In this document: piece by piece, positions 1 through 9,892 of the stretch | Numbering within the stretch: position 1 is the first letter of the stretch | Layout: the number at the start of each line of letters is the position of its first letter | NCBI GenBank assembly: GCA_030729385.1 | Contig: JANQXM010000017.1 | Location: 1-34,062, forward strand | Reading direction: 5' to 3' | Origin: Opitutales bacterium | GTDB lineage: Bacteria; Verrucomicrobiota; Verrucomicrobiia; Opitutales; Coraliomargaritaceae | DNA length: 34,062 nt | The notes under the pieces: model-generated | Seen by the model: only the letters and a program-made list of their open reading frames with translations | What the model was told of the DNA's origin: nothing | Database searches by the model: none | Made by a program: the position numbers and the translations under genes

Positions 1-50
1 CCTTTAACTTAAGATGAGCAAAAAGGTATTATAATACTGTTGGAAATAAA

Positions 51-113
51 ATGAAATACATCACTGCATCAACTATCGCATTACTGCTGACTATAGCGTC
101 TGATGTGTCCTGA
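51..113 (+). other. Possible 20-residue signal-peptide-like mini-ORF (gene remnant)
   Basis: A short frame encodes MKYITASTIALLLTIASDVS followed by TGA. It has the charged N-terminus and hydrophobic core of a secretion signal but ends where the mature protein should begin. A TATAAT hexamer lies at 30-35. It could be the 5' stump of a decayed exported-protein gene or chance. No homologous continuation is seen in the other frames before the convergent gene that ends at 162. Confidence 0.2.
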
Positions 114-161
114 GAAAACTGGACATGAGATTCTACTTTCAAAAATTGGTTCCCGAGCAGC

Positions 162-3100
162 TCAGTCCATTTTGAAGATCCAGTGTGAAGTGGCGAAGTT
201 GTCGAGTTCGAGGTTGTAGGTGAACTTGTAGTTGTTCTTCGCGGCGTCGTAGTCGACTTGCCAGAAGTCGTTGCCGTGCACGGATTGGTCTAGTTTGATT
301 TCTTTACCATTCACGACTTGATAGAGCGTGTAGCCAGTGGCGGAGGGGAGCCCGTCGAATTGGATGGGGACGGCGCCGACGCCGCCTTCGATGGAGACGC
401 GGATTTCTTGTCCGGATTGAGCCTGTATCTCGATGGGGTAGCGGTTGATCAACTGACCGCCGGTGACATGGATCTTGAGATCATTGCCGATGGCTTCGCG
501 GTAGGTGGTCTTCCAAGAGCTCGGGTTTTCTGTGAGGTGTTGGCGGTAGGTTTCGTTGGGACCGTAGTAGTCGTCTGCTTGGCGGTGGAGTGTGATCCAT
601 TCGAGATCCATTTCGATCATATCTCCTGGCAGGAAGGCTTCGACTCCTTTGGGGGCGGTGAGGAGTAAGTCGAGGTTGATGGCGCCGTCGCGGAGGACTT
701 GATACACGGGGACAGAGATCGTGGGATTGTTGTATTCCTTCCCGCTGAGCGTGGTCTTATAGCCGCGGATGACTAGTGCGCGATAGCCGGGACCTTTTTC
801 ATCTGCGGGGTTTTTGTAGGCACCGGGGAAACTGAACCACCAGGGGGCATTGCCTTCGATGGTGGTTTGGGCGATGAAGTCCTCACCTTTTTTGAGGCTA
901 CTTGGCACGTCTTTGTTAGCGATCAGACCATTGGCGTTGCCGTAGGCGATGGTGGGGACGGCATAGTTGCTGGTGCGACCCATCTTGAAGAGCCACGCAC
1001 CCTTAGCGGAGACTTCTTGGTCGAAGGTGTAACGGAACTTCTGAAAGGTGCGGACGTAGTCATCAGTGCGCAGGGTCTGCACTTTGGCAGAGACATCGAC
1101 TTCGCGGGCGGCACCATATTTGCCATCATAGCGCACGTCGGTGAGGCAAGGGCCATGCGCGAGGTAGGCGGTTTTGAATTCGGCGGGATGGTGGCGCTGA
1201 CCGGATGCATCCGATACTTGTAGCCAGTCGCCGCCCCAACCGGCATCGGTCCAATTCCACTTTTTGCCATTGGCACCTGTGCGTGCCATGAGCATGCGCA
1301 CGTCGGTAATCGCGACATCGACGCAACTGCGGTCCATATCGAAGCAAATCGTTTCACCCCAGCAGCCGATGGCGAGTTGATCCCAGCGACCATTGCCGCC
1401 GTAACCGACGAGGGAAAGTTGTGCATGGGACGCGGAGGGCAGGGTGCCATAGAAACCATATGCGATGCGTAAGGTGTATTCGGTCTTGCCGGGTTTAGCA
1501 GGGAGGAGGGTGTAGGCGCGCAGGTAAGCGCCGAGTTTTCCGTAGTGCCAGTTTTTGCTGAGTTGCACGGGAATACCGGTGGGTTTGCCGTCTGCATCGC
1601 ACAGCATGGGGCAGAGCCCAGTGATGTTGGCCACGTCGCGGAGGTAGAGCATGAAGGGGACGCTGCGTTTGTTGTTGTCGGTATTATTGACGGTCACTGT
1701 AAATTCGTCGTAGTTGCGAATGTCGGTGTAGCCGGTCTTCCATGTGCGTTTCAGCTTTTTGACTTCGGCGACGTGCGTGTTGAGGTTTTCTTCAAAGGTG
1801 ACAGGCACATTTTTACCGTCAGCAGTCGTGAGCGCGATTTCCGGTTGTTTGTTGGAGACTTTATCCTGCACAACTTGGCAGTTGAGTATGAGCTCTCGTG
1901 TGACGCCCATCTCCCATGTTTCGACACTGGGGGCACGCACTTCCCAAGTTTGACCTTGGGTCTTCAATTGCATGCGCATGCTCACATCTTGCCAAAGGTA
2001 TTGTAGTGGTGCTGGGTCGGTTGGCGCATCGAAGGTCTTTTCGAAGTTGAGCCCATTGCTTGTGGCGAGTTCGGCTGGTTTCGCTTGGTGGTCTTCGATC
2101 TCATCTAGGCTCAAGGCGCGGTTCCAGAAGCGTATCTGATCAAAGGTCGCATAGGTGCTGCCACCGAGTTTGAAGGTGCTTGGTCCGAGCTTTCGCGCTT
2201 TGCCGATTGCTTGGCTACTTTCTAAGTGTCCGTTGACATAGAAGTTCATGGTTTGACCATCGTAACTGACGGCGAGGTGGCACCATTCATCGAGTTTGAA
2301 TAACCTGTGTTTTTGCTCTCGCAGGGTTTTGCGATTCCTGTGGTTACCGCCGATATTCATCGAGGCGTCGATACGATCATTGCGGATCGAAAAACCGATA
2401 TGCCCGTCATCGGTGTCGCTGCCGTTCATACTGAGAAGCACACCTTGATTGGGTCTAGATGTATTGAGTGGCACCTTGACCCAACACTCTAAAGTGAAAG
2501 TTTCAGAATCGATGTTTTCTGGCGGACTGATTTCGAGGGGCGCATCGACTACGTTGTGACCATTTCCAACCAAGCCGATGGTCGGTCCATTCATAAAGGG
2601 TAACTCGGGGGTGATGGTTGCTGTTAAAGTAAGCGACTTCGGCCATGCCGCGATATCGAGGCGCGCGTCGCAGCTGATGCTGTTGCCGGCATCATCTTCG
2701 AGGATGATGTGCTGCATATCGTAGTGCTGCATGTAGCGCCCGGATTCCCACATCCGGTTGTCCTGTAGACGGCGTGCCACATTGCGGGGTCCGGTGACAC
2801 TGCGTTGTGCGGTAAAGACTCGTTTGGAGCTGCCTAGTTGAATCAATAACTCTGCGGGCGCTAATTGTGCGATCTGACTGGTCGTATTGTTGAGACCGCC
2901 GAGATAGCCTCGCTGTGTATTATTCGACTGACCGAAGCGTGCCTGCGGTAGATTGGCCAAGTCCAAGGCGAAACCAAAGTGACCCGTTTCAAAGCAAAGC
3001 AGATCGGCAGAGTGGTCGTCTTTGTTTTTACGGAAACCATTCAGCCAGTATGCGTAAGAGTAATCGCGAGCATCCAGCAGGGGTGGGTTGGATGAGGTGC

Positions 3101-3209
3101 TGACGCTGGTTGCGGTGCCATCGACTGCCTCGGTCGCAGGCTCTTGGGCGTAGCTGCTGCACAGTATCCAGAGGGAGCAAAGGCATAGAATGATTTTTGA
3201 CTGAAACAT
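162..3209 (-). CDS. Large secreted LamG (concanavalin A-like) domain protein
   Basis: This encodes a 1015-residue exported protein of unknown specific function. The N-terminus is a signal peptide (charged start, hydrophobic core to about residue 20, SSYAQ cleavage region). Residues about 212-375 form a LamG/concanavalin A-like jelly roll: the ECWVKVP strand, a DEWCHLAVSYDG segment, FYVNG, and the terminal DQIRFWNRALSLDEI motif typical of this family. The remaining roughly 600 residues look beta-rich and Trp/Tyr-rich and I do not recognise them. LamG domains usually bind carbohydrate or protein ligands, and such proteins are abundant in polysaccharide-degrading Verrucomicrobiota, so an extracellular glycan-related role is inferred only. 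It is monocistronic and divergent from the helicase gene. No catalytic motif was recognised. Confidence 0.85.
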   Translation of the reverse strand: MFQSKIILCLCSLWILCSSYAQEPATEAVDGTATSVSTSSNPPLLDARDYSYAYWLNGFRKNKDDHSADLLCFETGHFGFALDLANLPQARFGQSNNTQRGYLGGLNNTTSQIAQLAPAELLIQLGSSKRVFTAQRSVTGPRNVARRLQDNRMWESGRYMQHYDMQHIILEDDAGNSISCDARLDIAAWPKSLTLTATITPELPFMNGPTIGLVGNGHNVVDAPLEISPPENIDSETFTLECWVKVPLNTSRPNQGVLLSMNGSDTDDGHIGFSIRNDRIDASMNIGGNHRNRKTLREQKHRLFKLDEWCHLAVSYDGQTMNFYVNGHLESSQAIGKARKLGPSTFKLGGSTYATFDQIRFWNRALSLDEIEDHQAKPAELATSNGLNFEKTFDAPTDPAPLQYLWQDVSMRMQLKTQGQTWEVRAPSVETWEMGVTRELILNCQVVQDKVSNKQPEIALTTADGKNVPVTFEENLNTHVAEVKKLKRTWKTGYTDIRNYDEFTVTVNNTDNNKRSVPFMLYLRDVANITGLCPMLCDADGKPTGIPVQLSKNWHYGKLGAYLRAYTLLPAKPGKTEYTLRIAYGFYGTLPSASHAQLSLVGYGGNGRWDQLAIGCWGETICFDMDRSCVDVAITDVRMLMARTGANGKKWNWTDAGWGGDWLQVSDASGQRHHPAEFKTAYLAHGPCLTDVRYDGKYGAAREVDVSAKVQTLRTDDYVRTFQKFRYTFDQEVSAKGAWLFKMGRTSNYAVPTIAYGNANGLIANKDVPSSLKKGEDFIAQTTIEGNAPWWFSFPGAYKNPADEKGPGYRALVIRGYKTTLSGKEYNNPTISVPVYQVLRDGAINLDLLLTAPKGVEAFLPGDMIEMDLEWITLHRQADDYYGPNETYRQHLTENPSSWKTTYREAIGNDLKIHVTGGQLINRYPIEIQAQSGQEIRVSIEGGVGAVPIQFDGLPSATGYTLYQVVNGKEIKLDQSVHGNDFWQVDYDAAKNNYKFTYNLELDNFATSHWIFKMD

Positions 3210-3448
3210 TTGTTTTGTGAGACCGTCTAGCCAGTTCGCTGACTATTGAGAGAGGTCTAATGCTAGTGCTAGTAGTAGCAATGGACTTGTTTGAAAGGCA
3301 ATCTGCAAACATAGCTAAACAGAACGGGATTAAGTCAGCTTATCGTCTATCCTAAGTCTGTTATGAGTATGCCCTGATCGCCCACGTTTCGACTTTTGGA
3401 CGATTCTTGTTGTCGTATCGCAGCTCTGCCTGTGTTAAGTATCGTATT

Positions 3449-4564
3449 ATGGCACAGACATTTCAACAGCTTGGCGTTCCGTCCGATTTCCTACAGGGTA
3501 TCGAAGAACTAGGTATTCAGACTCCGACTCCTATTCAGGAGCAAGTCATTCCGTTTTTGATGGAGGACGGCAGTGATCTCATTGCGCAGGCGCAAACAGG
3601 CACGGGCAAGACCGCTGCGTTTGGCTTGCCCTTGCTTGCTAAAATGAACCCGAGCAAAAAGGAGATTCAAGGGTTGATCATTGCACCCACCCGCGAGCTC
3701 GCTAAGCAGATCGGTAAGCAGCTCTTTAAATATACGAAATACGCGAACGATAAAATCTTTGTCGAGGTCGCCGCGGGCGGTGACAAGATCGAGATGCAAA
3801 TCGAGCGTCTTTCCCGCCCGACACATATTCTAGTCGCTACGCCGGGTCGCTTGATGGATCTGTTGGACAAGCAGCTTTCATTGGAGTCGGTGAAATATCT
3901 GGTGCTCGATGAGGCCGATGAGATGTTGAGTATGGGCTTTAAGCAGGAATTAGCAGCTATCTTTAAGGAAACCAAAGCGCGCAAAAGCACGTGGCTCTTT
4001 TCGGCGACGTTTCAGAAGCGTGTGCAAGGTTTAATTGACAACAACATGTCGCCCAAGGCGCACACGGTGAAGGTGGCTCCGAAAGAAGTGGTGAACCGCA
4101 ACATCGATCATCAATACGCAATCTGTGCGCGCGAAGAGAAAGACGACTTTATCGCCAAGTATTTATTAACGCATGAAGGTGACCGTGGATTGATCTTTGC
4201 CAGAACTCGGGCAGGGGCTTTGCGTCTCGGTCAGGAGCTGACGAAGAAAGGGCTCTCCGTTGCAGTTCTGCAAGGGGACTTGAGTCAGCGCGATCGCGAT
4301 AAGATCATGCGTGGCTTTAGAAACGAGCGCATACAGCATTTGATCGCCACAGACGTGGCAGCACGCGGAATCGACGTCGAAGGCTTGGCCTTTGTCATCC
4401 AGCACCAACTGCCTGATGCGATGCAATACTACACCCACCGCAGTGGTCGCACCGCACGAGCTGGCAAGAAGGGCGTATCCATCACATTGATCGAACCCAA
4501 CGAGCGCATCAGAATTTCAAGATTGGAACAAGATCTGGGTCTGAACTTCACGATGGTGGAGTAG
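3449..4564 (+). CDS. DEAD-box ATP-dependent RNA helicase
   Basis: This 371-residue RNA helicase unwinds or remodels RNA using ATP, probably in ribosome assembly or mRNA turnover in the cytoplasm. All family motifs are readable in order: Q motif (GIQTPTPIQEQ), motif I AQTGTGKT, Ia PTRELA, Ib TPGR, motif II DEAD, motif III SAT, motif IV LIFARTR, motif V ATDVAARGID and motif VI HRSGRTARAG. The protein stops soon after motif VI, so it has only the two RecA-like lobes and no basic or RNA-binding C-terminal tail. That makes assignment to DeaD, RhlE or CshA unsafe. I chose the ATG at 3449 because the fold begins there; the frame is open 14 codons further upstream but those residues look non-coding. 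Two REP-like elements follow the stop codon. Confidence 0.95.
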   Translation: MAQTFQQLGVPSDFLQGIEELGIQTPTPIQEQVIPFLMEDGSDLIAQAQTGTGKTAAFGLPLLAKMNPSKKEIQGLIIAPTRELAKQIGKQLFKYTKYANDKIFVEVAAGGDKIEMQIERLSRPTHILVATPGRLMDLLDKQLSLESVKYLVLDEADEMLSMGFKQELAAIFKETKARKSTWLFSATFQKRVQGLIDNNMSPKAHTVKVAPKEVVNRNIDHQYAICAREEKDDFIAKYLLTHEGDRGLIFARTRAGALRLGQELTKKGLSVAVLQGDLSQRDRDKIMRGFRNERIQHLIATDVAARGIDVEGLAFVIQHQLPDAMQYYTHRSGRTARAGKKGVSITLIEPNERIRISRLEQDLGLNFTMVE

Positions 4565-4567
4565 GTT

Positions 4568-4658
4568 GAGGTAGCGCGACCGCGTCTCGCGGCGCACCCA
4601 TCGTGCTAGCTGAAGGTTTCGAACGATCTTGCGGAGCGGGGACGCTCCCGCGCTACCC
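4568..4658. repeat. REP/BIME-like palindromic element, copy 1
   Basis: The element starts with GTAG (4571-4574) and ends with CTAC (4653-4656) inside inverted termini GGTAGCGCG / CGCGCTACC. Next to GTAG is an imperfect hairpin, CCGCG-TCT-CGCGG. Next to CTAC is a second one, GCGG-AGCG-GGGA-CGCT-CCCGC. A GTAG tetranucleotide followed by a palindrome, in two inverted copies, is the known layout of bacterial REP pairs (BIMEs). It may also act as the 3' end structure of the helicase transcript. Confidence 0.75.
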
Positions 4659-4697
4659 TTGGTTTGATTTCTGAAGGTCGCATTAGTGCCTGTGTCT

Positions 4698-4787
4698 GAG
4701 GTAGCGCGGCCGCGTCTCGCGGCGCACCCGTCGTGCTAGCTGTAGCTTTCGAACAATCTTGCGGAGCGGGGACCTCCTGCGCTACCC
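4698..4787. repeat. REP/BIME-like palindromic element, copy 2 (tandem)
   Basis: This is a second, directly repeated copy of the preceding element, about 130 bp downstream. GTAG is at 4701-4704 and CTAC at 4782-4785, and roughly nine in ten bases match. The left hairpin is intact. The right hairpin has lost one base and carries a C-to-T change (GGACCTCCTGCG against GGACGCTCCCGCG), so its right stem is decaying. Confidence 0.75.
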
Positions 4788-4877
4788 CGTTGAAACAGTA
4801 AGCTGTGACACAAAGCTGGGACAGGCTCTGCGCACTGCGACATTAGGTGTGACACACTGGCGCACATATCCCTCCAG

Positions 4878-4906
4878 TTGACTCGACCCAGTGGGGGTTG
4901 TTTATT
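4878..4906 (+). promoter_or_regulatory. Candidate sigma-70-type promoter of dnaK
   Basis: TTGACT at 4878-4883 and TTTATT at 4901-4906 are separated by exactly 17 bp, 71 bp upstream of the dnaK ATG. The -35 matches consensus at 5 of 6 positions and the -10 at 4 of 6. The assignment is from sequence only. Confidence 0.45.
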
Positions 4907-4913
4907 TTTAAAT

Positions 4914-4943
4914 AACTATCTGTAAGCGACTTACGTATTAGTT
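4914..4943 (+). promoter_or_regulatory. Interrupted palindrome at the predicted dnaK transcription start (candidate operator)
   Basis: The arms AACTA...TAGTT and GTAAG-CGA-CTTAC are nested around one centre. The site begins 7 bp past the proposed -10, where a repressor would block initiation. It is not a CIRCE element (TTAGCACTC-N9-GAGTGCTAA), the usual HrcA site of heat-shock genes. The alternative is an mRNA leader hairpin. Confidence 0.35.
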
Positions 4944-4977
4944 TTGGCGATGGCATTGCGAATGCTAAGTAGTTGGC

Positions 4978-6924
4978 ATGGGTAAAATCATTGGAATCGA
5001 CTTAGGAACAACCAATTCCTGCGTGTCCGTAATGGAAGGCGGCGAAGCGGTTGTTATACCAAACTCGGAGGGTGCACGCACCACTCCTTCAGTAGTGGCA
5101 TTTGCCAAGAACGGCGAGCGACTCGTCGGTCAAGCAGCGAAGCGTCAAGCTGTGACCAATCCGAGTAACACAATCTTTTCGGCAAAGCGCTTTATTGGAC
5201 GCAAGTTCGACGAAGTTCAGGAAGAGGCGGCAAGCCTTCCGTATAAGATAGTTAAAGGCAAGAATGGCGACGCTTACATCGAATGTGAGGTCAAGGGCGA
5301 GACAGAGCAATTTGCTCCCGAGCAAATCTCCGCGATGATCTTGCAAAAGCTCAAGACGGATGCCGAAGCTTACCTCGGTGAAAAAGTCACCGAAGCCGTC
5401 ATCACCGTGCCTGCATACTTTAATGATGCGCAGCGCCAAGCGACTAAAGACGCTGGTCAAATCGCTGGCCTCGACGTCAAGCGTATCATCAACGAGCCGA
5501 CTGCGGCCGCACTTGCTTACGGTCTCGATAAGGGCCAAGACGAAGTGATCGCGGTTTACGACTTGGGTGGTGGCACCTTCGACGTATCGATCCTCGAAAT
5601 CGGCGACGGTGTCTTCGAAGTGAAGGCAACCAACGGCGACACACACCTAGGTGGTGATAACTGGGATAGCGCATTGATTGATTTCTTGATCGCTGAGTTC
5701 AAAAAGTCCGATGGCATTGACCTTCGCACAGACAAGATGGCGCTTCAACGCCTCAAGGAAGAAGCGGAAAAGGCCAAGATCGCGCTGTCTTCGACACAAA
5801 GCACTGACATCAACCTTCCTTTCATCACTGCAGACGCCAGCGGTCCGAAGCACCTCAATATCACATTGAGCCGCTCGAAACTGGAGCAAATCTGTGATGC
5901 GCTCTATCAGCGCACAATCGGTCCTTACAAGTCATGCTTGAAGGACTCCGGTCACACGACAGCTGAAATCGGCGAGCTAGTGCTTGTTGGTGGTATGACA
6001 CGTGCGCCTAAGGTTGTTGAAATCGCTAAGGATCTTACCGGTAAGGCACCACACCAAGGTGTGAACCCTGACGAAGTCGTGGCGATTGGTGCTGCGATTC
6101 AAGGTGGCGTGCTTCAAGGTGATGTTCGCGACGTGCTTCTGCTCGACGTGACTCCACTCACACTTGCGATCGAAACAGCAGGCGGCGTAGCCACTGCCAT
6201 GATCGAGCGTAACACCACGATCCCTAGCAAGAAGAGCCAAACTTTCTCCACATACGCGGATAACCAAACTGCGGTGGACATCAAGGTGCTCCAAGGTGAG
6301 CGCCCAATGGCGAAAGACAACAAGGTGCTCGGCAACTTCCGTCTCGACGGTATTCCTGCAGCATCTCGTGGCACGCCTCAGATCGAAGTGACTTTCGATA
6401 TCGATGCCAATGGTATCCTCAACGTTAGCGCGAAGGATCAAGGCACCGGTAAGGAGCAAAAGATTACTATCTCCGGTTCTTCCGGTCTCGATAAGGATGA
6501 AGTCGAAAAGTTGAAGCGTGAAGCTGAAGCCCACGCTGCCGAAGACGAAGCCCTCAAGGCTGGCGTCGAAGCACGCAACGAGCTTGATAACATCGTTTAC
6601 CAATCTGAGAAACAGATCACAGACCTTGGCGACAAGATCCCTGAGGACAAGAAGACTGAACTCGAAGGCGCAATCGTCGAAGGTAAGGCCGTTCTTGAAA
6701 ATCAGGAAGCCGATGCAGACTCACTAAAAGCTGCGAAGGAAAAGATCATGGGCATCATGGAATCGTTCGCGCAAGACCTCTACAGTCAGCAAGCTGCTGA
6801 AGGTGCCGGTCCTGACATGGGCGGTGCTGCTGGTCCTGAAGCAGGTGCTTCCGAGCCAAAGCCAGCTGAAGATGCTGAAACGGTTGATGCTGATTTCGAA
6901 GTCGTCGACGAAGACAAAAAATAA
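4978..6924 (+). CDS. dnaK: Molecular chaperone DnaK (Hsp70)
   Basis: This 648-residue Hsp70 binds exposed hydrophobic peptide stretches in an ATP-controlled cycle with DnaJ and GrpE. It opens with the phosphate-binding loop [10 protein letters not shown], followed by the DLGGGTFD signature (second phosphate loop) and [10 protein letters not shown] in the ATPase domain, which covers roughly residues 1-380. The linker VLLLDVTPL leads into the substrate-binding domain. The C-terminus is Ala/Gly/Pro-rich and ends in an acidic EVVDEDKK resembling the EEVD-like tails of bacterial DnaK. The length is normal. dnaJ and grpE are not adjacent; groES follows after a symmetrical terminator. No Shine-Dalgarno sequence is visible before the ATG. 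Confidence 0.99.
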   Translation: MGKIIGIDLGTTNSCVSVMEGGEAVVIPNSEGARTTPSVVAFAKNGERLVGQAAKRQAVTNPSNTIFSAKRFIGRKFDEVQEEAASLPYKIVKGKNGDAYIECEVKGETEQFAPEQISAMILQKLKTDAEAYLGEKVTEAVITVPAYFNDAQRQATKDAGQIAGLDVKRIINEPTAAALAYGLDKGQDEVIAVYDLGGGTFDVSILEIGDGVFEVKATNGDTHLGGDNWDSALIDFLIAEFKKSDGIDLRTDKMALQRLKEEAEKAKIALSSTQSTDINLPFITADASGPKHLNITLSRSKLEQICDALYQRTIGPYKSCLKDSGHTTAEIGELVLVGGMTRAPKVVEIAKDLTGKAPHQGVNPDEVVAIGAAIQGGVLQGDVRDVLLLDVTPLTLAIETAGGVATAMIERNTTIPSKKSQTFSTYADNQTAVDIKVLQGERPMAKDNKVLGNFRLDGIPAASRGTPQIEVTFDIDANGILNVSAKDQGTGKEQKITISGSSGLDKDEVEKLKREAEAHAAEDEALKAGVEARNELDNIVYQSEKQITDLGDKIPEDKKTELEGAIVEGKAVLENQEADADSLKAAKEKIMGIMESFAQDLYSQQAAEGAGPDMGGAAGPEAGASEPKPAEDAETVDADFEVVDEDKK

Positions 6925-6927
6925 ACT

Positions 6928-6974
6928 TTAACAAGCCGCGCCCGGATACGAAGTCCGAGCGCGGCTTTTGTTAA
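6928..6974 (+). terminator. Symmetrical terminator-like hairpin between dnaK and groES
   Basis: The arms TTAACAAGCCGCGC and GCGCGGCTTTTGTTAA are almost perfectly complementary, with inner CCGGA/TCCGA pairing and a TACGAAG loop region. The GC-rich stem is followed by TTTT on the plus strand. The symmetry extends through TTAACA/TGTTAA. The groES ATG lies only 34 bp beyond it, so partial read-through or a promoter before the hairpin is needed for groESL expression. Confidence 0.75.
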
Positions 6975-7008
6975 CCACTAAATCTCCAAACTAAAAATAG
7001 AAATATAT

Positions 7009-7296
7009 ATGAAAATCAAACCACTCGGTGAACGCGTTCTTTTGAAACGCATTGAAGAAGATGAACAAGTCCGCGGCGGAATCATTATCCCTGATTCAGC
7101 TAAAGAAAAATCTCAGGAGGCAGAAGTTGTCGCACTGGGCACTGGCAAGAAGGACGACGCTGGCAAAGCGATTCCTTTCAATGTCAAGAAGGGTGATAGG
7201 GTTCTCCTTCCTCAATACGGCGGCACTCCTGTAAAGGTAGACGGTGTCGAGTATATCCTTATCGACGAAGATAGCATCCTTGGTGTGATTGCTTAA
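7009..7296 (+). CDS. groES: Co-chaperonin GroES (Hsp10)
   Basis: This 95-residue co-chaperonin forms the heptameric lid of the GroEL folding chamber. The N-terminus [12 protein letters not shown], the mobile loop region around [21 protein letters not shown] and the [11 protein letters not shown] strand with its [19 protein letters not shown] end are characteristic. The length is standard. It is 49 bp upstream of groEL and transcribed with it. The start codon is preceded by an A/T-rich leader (AGAAATATAT) instead of a Shine-Dalgarno sequence. Confidence 0.98.
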   Translation: MKIKPLGERVLLKRIEEDEQVRGGIIIPDSAKEKSQEAEVVALGTGKKDDAGKAIPFNVKKGDRVLLPQYGGTPVKVDGVEYILIDEDSILGVIA

Positions 7297-7339
7297 TCGA
7301 CGTTTCCCAACTCTTAAAAATAAAAACGAAATAACGTAA

Positions 7340-8992
<1,653 letters not shown>

Positions 8993-9034
8993 TCCGCAAG
9001 GGTTACACCATTCGACACCGGATACACATTATAC

Positions 9035-9065
9035 AAAGCCCCGACCGAAAGGTCGGGGCTTTTTT
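9035..9065 (+). terminator. Rho-independent terminator of groESL
   Basis: A perfect stem AAAGCCCCGACC / GGTCGGGGCTTT closes a GAAA tetraloop and is followed by a T tract. It begins 43 bp after the groEL stop codon. Confidence 0.95.
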
Positions 9066-9105
9066 GTGCTGTGACGTTTGTGTCTGTCTGGCGAATCTAA
9101 CGTGT

Positions 9106-9129
9106 GGCGGTCGGGACGACCGCCGCTAC
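9106..9129 (-). repeat. Solo REP-like hairpin ending in CTAC
   Basis: A perfect 8-bp stem GGCGGTCG-GGA-CGACCGCC is followed by G and CTAC (9126-9129). Read on the minus strand it is GTAG-C-palindrome, the layout of a single REP. It resembles the half-units of the elements at 4568-4787. Confidence 0.6.
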
Positions 9130-9402
9130 CCGTGGTGCGCGTATGATTACCGCGTTGTCAGCCGTCGTGTTGGTTTCGTAATTATTCGTGATCTGTTGGA
9201 ATAAATAGGAACGCGAGGTCATCACACAGCATAACATACTATGAACTTGAATACAGGAGCTAGGAGCTAGAATTGAGAAGTTAGGCATACATCATGAAAG
9301 ACTTACTGTCGCCGTGGCTTGCGCCAAAACGGCGAGAATCCAGTCGGTCTTAACACCTGGGCCTCTATATACTAACTACTGACTTCTAACTACTTTTTTA
9401 CT
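9130..9402. other. Intergenic region with a possible small folded repeat element
   Basis: I see no coding signal here. There is a 7-bp tandem (GGAGCTAGGAGCTAG, 9256-9270) running into GAGAAGTTAG. About 100 bp later comes CTAACTACTGACTTCTAAC (9372-9390), which is roughly its inverse complement. Between them CGCCG and CGGCG can pair. The block from about 9256 to 9393 could be a small non-autonomous repeat or the leader of the following gene, whose ATG is at 9403. Confidence 0.3.
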
Positions 9403-9816
9403 ATGAACCAACCAACATTATCCAAACTCTCGACTGGCATCAGCTGGGCCTGCCAAATTGCTGCAGCCATCATTCTTTTTCAGACGCTATTTTTTAAATT
9501 CATGGGCGCACCTGAATCGATCTACATCTTTGAGCAAGTGGGGATGGAGCCGTTTGGTCGCTATGCCTCGGGTGTGGCAGAGTTGATCGCGGCGGCTCTT
9601 CTGTTGATCCCCCGGTTGAGCTGGGCGGGGGCCGCAATAGCGCTGTCAGTCATGTTGGGGGCCATTGCTTCACATTTAACAGTGCTCGGTATTGTTGTGC
9701 AAGACGATGGTGGCACCTTGTTTGTGTTGTCGCTCGTCGTAACGGTTTGCTCTGCTGTGGTATTGACGCTGCATCGTCACAAGCCATTAGGACTGCTGCT
9801 GCGTTTTAAGAAATAG
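9403..9816 (+). CDS. DoxX-like small integral membrane protein
   Basis: This 137-residue inner-membrane protein has four predicted hydrophobic helices, at about residues 12-32, 53-70, 74-95 and 103-122. The pattern FFKFMGAPES...GRYASGVAELIAAALLLIPRLSWAGA resembles the DoxX/DoxD family (the GxxEllgalaLl segment after helix 1). Family members have been linked to quinone or thiol redox chemistry, but a role here is not shown. It begins a plus-strand series with the SCO1-like gene 76 bp downstream, which suggests an envelope redox or respiratory context by position only. Confidence 0.7.
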   Translation: MNQPTLSKLSTGISWACQIAAAIILFQTLFFKFMGAPESIYIFEQVGMEPFGRYASGVAELIAAALLLIPRLSWAGAAIALSVMLGAIASHLTVLGIVVQDDGGTLFVLSLVVTVCSAVVLTLHRHKPLGLLLRFKK

Positions 9817-9892
9817 CCTTTTAGTGAAAGCTCGGCGGAAGGAACTGTGACTTGCAGGTTGATCATTTAGCTTTTTGTCTCAGCTTAATTCG

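Noticed and set aside
1545-2006. Plus-strand 153-codon frame opposite the LamG protein
   Set aside because: Antisense of the signal-peptide-bearing LamG gene; no domain resemblance.
4800-4977. CIRCE element for HrcA upstream of dnaK
   Set aside because: No TTAGCACTC-N9-GAGTGCTAA or near match is present. A different palindrome lies at the start site.
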